The notes below the pieces were generated by a model, which made no database searches, was not told the DNA's origin, and worked only from the letters and a program-made list of their open reading frames with translations. From Bdellovibrionales bacterium GWA2_49_15 (GTDB lineage: Bacteria > Bdellovibrionota > Bacteriovoracia > Bacteriovoracales > Bacteriovoracaceae), in NCBI GenBank assembly GCA_001769855.1, contig MEPP01000027.1:116050-180049 (forward strand): 64,000 nucleotides of DNA. The letters run 5' to 3'. The position numbers and the translations under genes are program-made. Shown here one piece after another: positions 61,310 through 64,000 of the stretch; position 1 is the first letter of the stretch; each line of letters begins with the position of its first letter.

Positions 61310-63265
61310 TTAAGGTGAGTGCAAAGAGACCAATTTTTGCTTGGTGCTGGGAATACGAAAACCGTCCAGAATGTGCGCGGAAACAGCCGTGTAATTAATA
61401 AGGGCCGTTTGATAGGGAAGGAATCTCCCTTTCTCACTCATATAGCTTTCAAAGTGATTCAAGTCCTGTTTATCTGAGGTAAAAAGCTCGTACTCCAAGG
61501 GGGTAGCGTAAAAGCGTGTTGGCTTTGAAAAATTCTCAGATGCGACGACAAACTCACTATATTCGCCTTTCTTGGAATAGACTGAAGCCACTTGGGCGGC
61601 CAGATGCTCGTTGATGAATTCGCTTGGTTTTAAATTTTGCTTAAAGAAAAACTTAAAATAGGTGTTTTGAATAATGACTCGTCCGAGTTGCGTTTCTGAA
61701 AAGTCATCAAGGTTCTGAGAAAGCGCCACCGCCGAGGCATCGTGCTTTCTAAAAGTACGAAAGCACTCGGCGATATAGTCGGCGTTTTTTGATAAAAGGT
61801 TCCAGCACTCGTCAAAGATAAAGATTTTCCGGCCAGGCATATTCTTGAAACATTCGATTAAGAAAATAACTAGGGGAGCTTTGATATTGTCGGGGTAATT
61901 GCCAAGGTCACTGTAGATAAAGTTTTGTGCGGTATGAACGTCATTAGAAAAATACTCTTTGATTTCTGCAAAAGAGTGAGAGATGCCGGGGAATTCAACT
62001 TCAAGTGCAGATAAAAACTCATCAAAGTTTGAGATATCTTTTCCAATAATCGTTTTGATGACCTCAAACAACCGGCCTTCTTCCTTCTTGGGCAATTTTT
62101 CATCGAGAACACTCATCACAAATTCTTTTAGGTAGCGCGGATTTTTAAATTGCATGGGATTAAATTTTTCAGAAAAAATAAGGCCCTCACAAAAAAGGGC
62201 GTTTTTTCTGAAAGAATTCCCCAGGTCCAGGCATAACGCTTTGGTCCCACGTTCCAGCTCAAACTTCAAAATTTTGTTGGCCAGCATGGATTTACCCTGA
62301 CCAGAAGATCCGGTGATAAGAACATTGTAGTTATGGGCCACAGGCGAAAAGAGGTCGAACAACAAGCGGGCCTTTGATCGGGCCTTAAATGTTAGGCCCT
62401 TATCTGGGCCACTCATCAGATGATCACGGCAAAAAGGGATAAGACCTGTCAGATAATCAGATGGGATAAGAAGTTTTCGCTTAAAGCTTGGGGCCACACC
62501 CGGCACCAGGGTTTGGAAAAAATAACTTAAGGCCCGCGATTCAACCCGGACACCAGCATCTAAGCCTGTCATGGTATCCAAAAAGGCTTGGGTGGCATTG
62601 TCTAAGTCCAGCTTCGTCCTTTCCTTTATGATGAAAAAAAGCTCAACATCAAAGAGTGCCGTGCTAGCACTGGCCAATCCTTCCAGAGTGGCTTCTGCCT
62701 CCTTAAAAGCATTCTCGCTGTTGATGTCTCGAAGTCCTTTATAAAGGCCTGAAAAATGAATTCTGCGACGAAAATCTAAGAGCATCCGTGCCTTTGCGGT
62801 TGTGTGCCGCTTAAAGCACAAAACAAAGTCAGCCTTATTGTGCAGACTTGTTTCTAAGAGCGCCGTTGGTGGCCTTTTTACTGACAGAATTCGCCAAAAT
62901 TGACTTTTGATGGTCAGGTAATCATCATAAAATTCAACCTCGTCCCAGGTGTTTTCACCTACAAAAGTCTCTAGTGAAGAATCACAGCTCACTATTTCTG
63001 CTTCGCCCAGTTTGGGTATGGTGAAACTGTTTATAAAAAACTGTCCATCTAAAGCGTAAATTTTGCTCCAAAGGCCAAAATCGGAAGTGAGTAGATCGTT
63101 TTCAAGAGCATGAAACTTTTCCTGAATTTCCGCCTCTGGTAATTGCTCCAGGTCTGGCGGCAGATATTCAAAGAAAAAGCTCTCCTCCCCCTTAAGAGAT
63201 GAGAGCGAATTGCCTTCGGCCGACCAGAGAGCACGCGTAATACTAATGCAGGTGGGGGAAGTCAT
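61310..63265 (-). CDS. VirB4/TraC-family conjugation ATPase
   Basis: The 651-residue protein has Walker A GSSGQGKS around residue 320 and Walker B KIFIFDECW around residue 495, followed by a sensor region AVALSQNLDDF. The N-terminal half (about 1-280) with KADFVLCFKRHTT and FFQTLVPG matches TraC of F-type systems. It powers assembly of a conjugative pilus or type IV secretion channel in the inner membrane. It is shorter than the about 850 residues usual for TraC. It overlaps the gene at 63262 by 4 bases. Confidence 0.87.
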   Translation of the reverse strand: MTSPTCISITRALWSAEGNSLSSLKGEESFFFEYLPPDLEQLPEAEIQEKFHALENDLLTSDFGLWSKIYALDGQFFINSFTIPKLGEAEIVSCDSSLETFVGENTWDEVEFYDDYLTIKSQFWRILSVKRPPTALLETSLHNKADFVLCFKRHTTAKARMLLDFRRRIHFSGLYKGLRDINSENAFKEAEATLEGLASASTALFDVELFFIIKERTKLDLDNATQAFLDTMTGLDAGVRVESRALSYFFQTLVPGVAPSFKRKLLIPSDYLTGLIPFCRDHLMSGPDKGLTFKARSKARLLFDLFSPVAHNYNVLITGSSGQGKSMLANKILKFELERGTKALCLDLGNSFRKNALFCEGLIFSEKFNPMQFKNPRYLKEFVMSVLDEKLPKKEEGRLFEVIKTIIGKDISNFDEFLSALEVEFPGISHSFAEIKEYFSNDVHTAQNFIYSDLGNYPDNIKAPLVIFLIECFKNMPGRKIFIFDECWNLLSKNADYIAECFRTFRKHDASAVALSQNLDDFSETQLGRVIIQNTYFKFFFKQNLKPSEFINEHLAAQVASVYSKKGEYSEFVVASENFSKPTRFYATPLEYELFTSDKQDLNHFESYMSEKGRFLPYQTALINYTAVSAHILDGFRIPSTKQKLVSLHSP

Positions 63266-63531
63266 TTGCGTGTCTCCTGTTGCTTTTTGAGCAACTCATT
63301 GAGTGAGAGCGTCTCCGTTCGTCTGAATCCGAGAAGAAATCCCGTGACGTCGAGGTATTTTTGAATGAGTTTGCCGACAACAATGGCCAGTGGGCAGAAA
63401 ATAAATATGAACAGTGCTGAGCAATTAAAAATGAGTGAGCACTGCATAGAAATTCCAATGACAACAAGATCGTAAGGATTCAATCCTAAGAATGTTGGAT
63501 TGGAGGTTAAAAATTGTGAATAGCGTCTCAT
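63262..63531 (-). CDS. Small membrane protein of the conjugation locus (VirB3/TraL-like)
   Basis: The 89-residue protein, MRRYSQFLTSNPTFLGLNPYD and onward, has two hydrophobic segments (about 19-52) and a soluble, charged C-terminus. Size, topology and position just before VirB4 fit VirB3/TraL, which forms part of the inner-membrane complex. The ATG at 63531 shares bases with the stop of the pilin-like gene; a longer frame upstream lies within that gene. Confidence 0.7.
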   Translation of the reverse strand: MRRYSQFLTSNPTFLGLNPYDLVVIGISMQCSLIFNCSALFIFIFCPLAIVVGKLIQKYLDVTGFLLGFRRTETLSLNELLKKQQETRK

Positions 63532-63791
63532 TAGACCATTCCTAGTATAAATTGTTTTATGGCCATAACCCCTGCGGTGACGAGTAATCCAATTAATGCA
63601 CCTGTAATCTTTCTTCCTCCGTCCGGATTTCCGCCAGCAAGTGAAACACCACCCCACACAAATCCGATACAGCACACGACTATTCCTAGCCGTGTTACAT
63701 CAGTAAGAAATCGCTCAGCTATGCTCATAACGGTGGCGGCGTGGGCCAGCTCGGGTATCAAGAATAGAAGTGGAATAAAAAAACGATTCAC
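63531..63791 (-). CDS. VirB2/TrbC-like pilin or small membrane protein
   Basis: The 86-residue protein begins with GTG, with AGGAG upstream, and has a cleavable export signal (ending ELAHA) followed by two hydrophobic helices separated by a Gly/Asn/Asp loop (SLAGGNPDGGRKITGAL). That is the layout of VirB2/TrbC pilins, the main subunit of the conjugative pilus. It is first in the visible part of the pilin, VirB3-like, VirB4-like order, the usual order in type IV secretion loci. Confidence 0.72.
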   Translation of the reverse strand: MNRFFIPLLFLIPELAHAATVMSIAERFLTDVTRLGIVVCCIGFVWGGVSLAGGNPDGGRKITGALIGLLVTAGVMAIKQFILGMV

Positions 63792-63800
63792 AAAAATCTC

Positions 63801-64000
63801 CTAGTTATGAAAATTAGTAACGAGTGAGCTAAAAGCAAAATTAAAACGCTGGTAATAGGTCTTATCTGGAAGAGTAATCAGACCATGCTGCTGAAATTGC
63901 CGAAACTGCTCCATCAGAATAGACGACTCTGATACAGGTACACGCCATCCCATCGAGGCCTTGGCGAGGACACTTGGACAAAATTGGCCATGCTGTCCGC
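63801..64000 (-). CDS. 3' end of a gene in the conjugation locus, unknown product
   Basis: An open frame of 65 codons runs from the right edge to a TAG at 63801-63803. The visible end contains CPSVLAKASMGWRVPVSESS and ITLPDKTYYQRFNFAFSS. No motif can be assigned. It lies 9 bases before the pilin-like gene, so it belongs to the same operon. Confidence 0.5.
   Translation of the reverse strand, partial: GQHGQFCPSVLAKASMGWRVPVSESSILMEQFRQFQQHGLITLPDKTYYQRFNFAFSSLVTNFHN

Noticed and set aside
60065..61310. Terminal inverted repeats of the transposase element
   Set aside because: TGACC followed by a short A/T stretch and TTTTCA occurs near both ends, but in the same orientation and only over about 15 bases, so I do not claim element borders.
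1..64000. CRISPR arrays, tRNA or rRNA genes
   Set aside because: No regularly spaced repeats and no cloverleaf or rRNA segments were recognised by eye; short tRNA genes could be missed.

Overview
The window is a gene-dense bacterial chromosome segment with both strands used about equally, many 1-4 bp overlaps, and very short gaps between convergent genes. No rRNA, tRNA or CRISPR array was seen. The mix suggests a Gram-negative bacterium with an elaborate periplasm and extracellular electron transfer: an MtrB/PioB-type outer-membrane barrel, several multiheme c-type cytochromes, lipoproteins, OmpV and DUF4382 proteins, a Lol-like exporter and many secreted proteases. I would place it among the former Deltaproteobacteria (for example Bdellovibrionota), but that is only an impression from gene content.

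Layout: 1-1463 is the end of an MtrB/PioB-like barrel, followed by a strong terminator. 1567-6314 holds a membrane-bound spermidine-synthase-like protein, an OmpR-type response regulator, the deleted remnant of its histidine kinase, and a diheme cytochrome. 6317-13031 is a stretch of secreted or envelope proteins: a PAP2 phosphatase, a hotdog-fold protein, an SGNH-like protein, an EcsC protein and two zincin-like proteases. 13037-21674 (minus strand) is a compact run: adenine/adenosine deaminase, papain-like protease, methyltransferase, exonuclease III, purine permease and the PmbA/TldD pair. 21843-25191 is fadBA for beta-oxidation.

25195-43596 is the electron-transfer and secretion region and the most interesting part. 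Three modules of a tetraheme cytochrome followed by an NHL beta-propeller occur here. One is on the minus strand (29076-27343, followed by triheme and pentaheme cytochromes) and two are tandem duplicates on the plus strand (39046-42586). Between them lies an apparent operon of seven secreted proteins (29406-38187), mostly unrecognised and cysteine-rich, including a trypsin-like protease and two four-cysteine paralogs. It ends in a tetraheme cytochrome with a calcium-binding-like loop. A two-OB-fold periplasmic protein follows the last module. The seven clear cytochrome genes of the window carry 26 CXXCH motifs in total. I infer an extracellular or outer-membrane electron conduit in which each tetraheme protein works with its own propeller, and an accessory secreted complex of unknown role.

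43712-55360 is mixed: a mobile mystery A/B (HTH plus Fic) pair, an OmpV-like protein, a zinc alcohol dehydrogenase, a DUF4382 lipoprotein, and a six-gene Lol/MacB-like envelope transport operon (thioredoxin-like protein, ATPase, two permeases, LolA-like protein, outer-membrane barrel), then a secreted formylglycine-synthase-like protein. 55557-64000 is accessory DNA: a MazF/PemK toxin-antitoxin pair, a DUF6036 nucleotidyltransferase with an unknown partner, a DUF4143-type ATPase, a DUF6088 protein, a broken tyrosine recombinase, a D35E transposase, and part of a conjugation locus (VirB4/TraC ATPase and small membrane proteins). Four of the toxin-antitoxin-like loci have long palindromes in front of them that look like autoregulatory operators.
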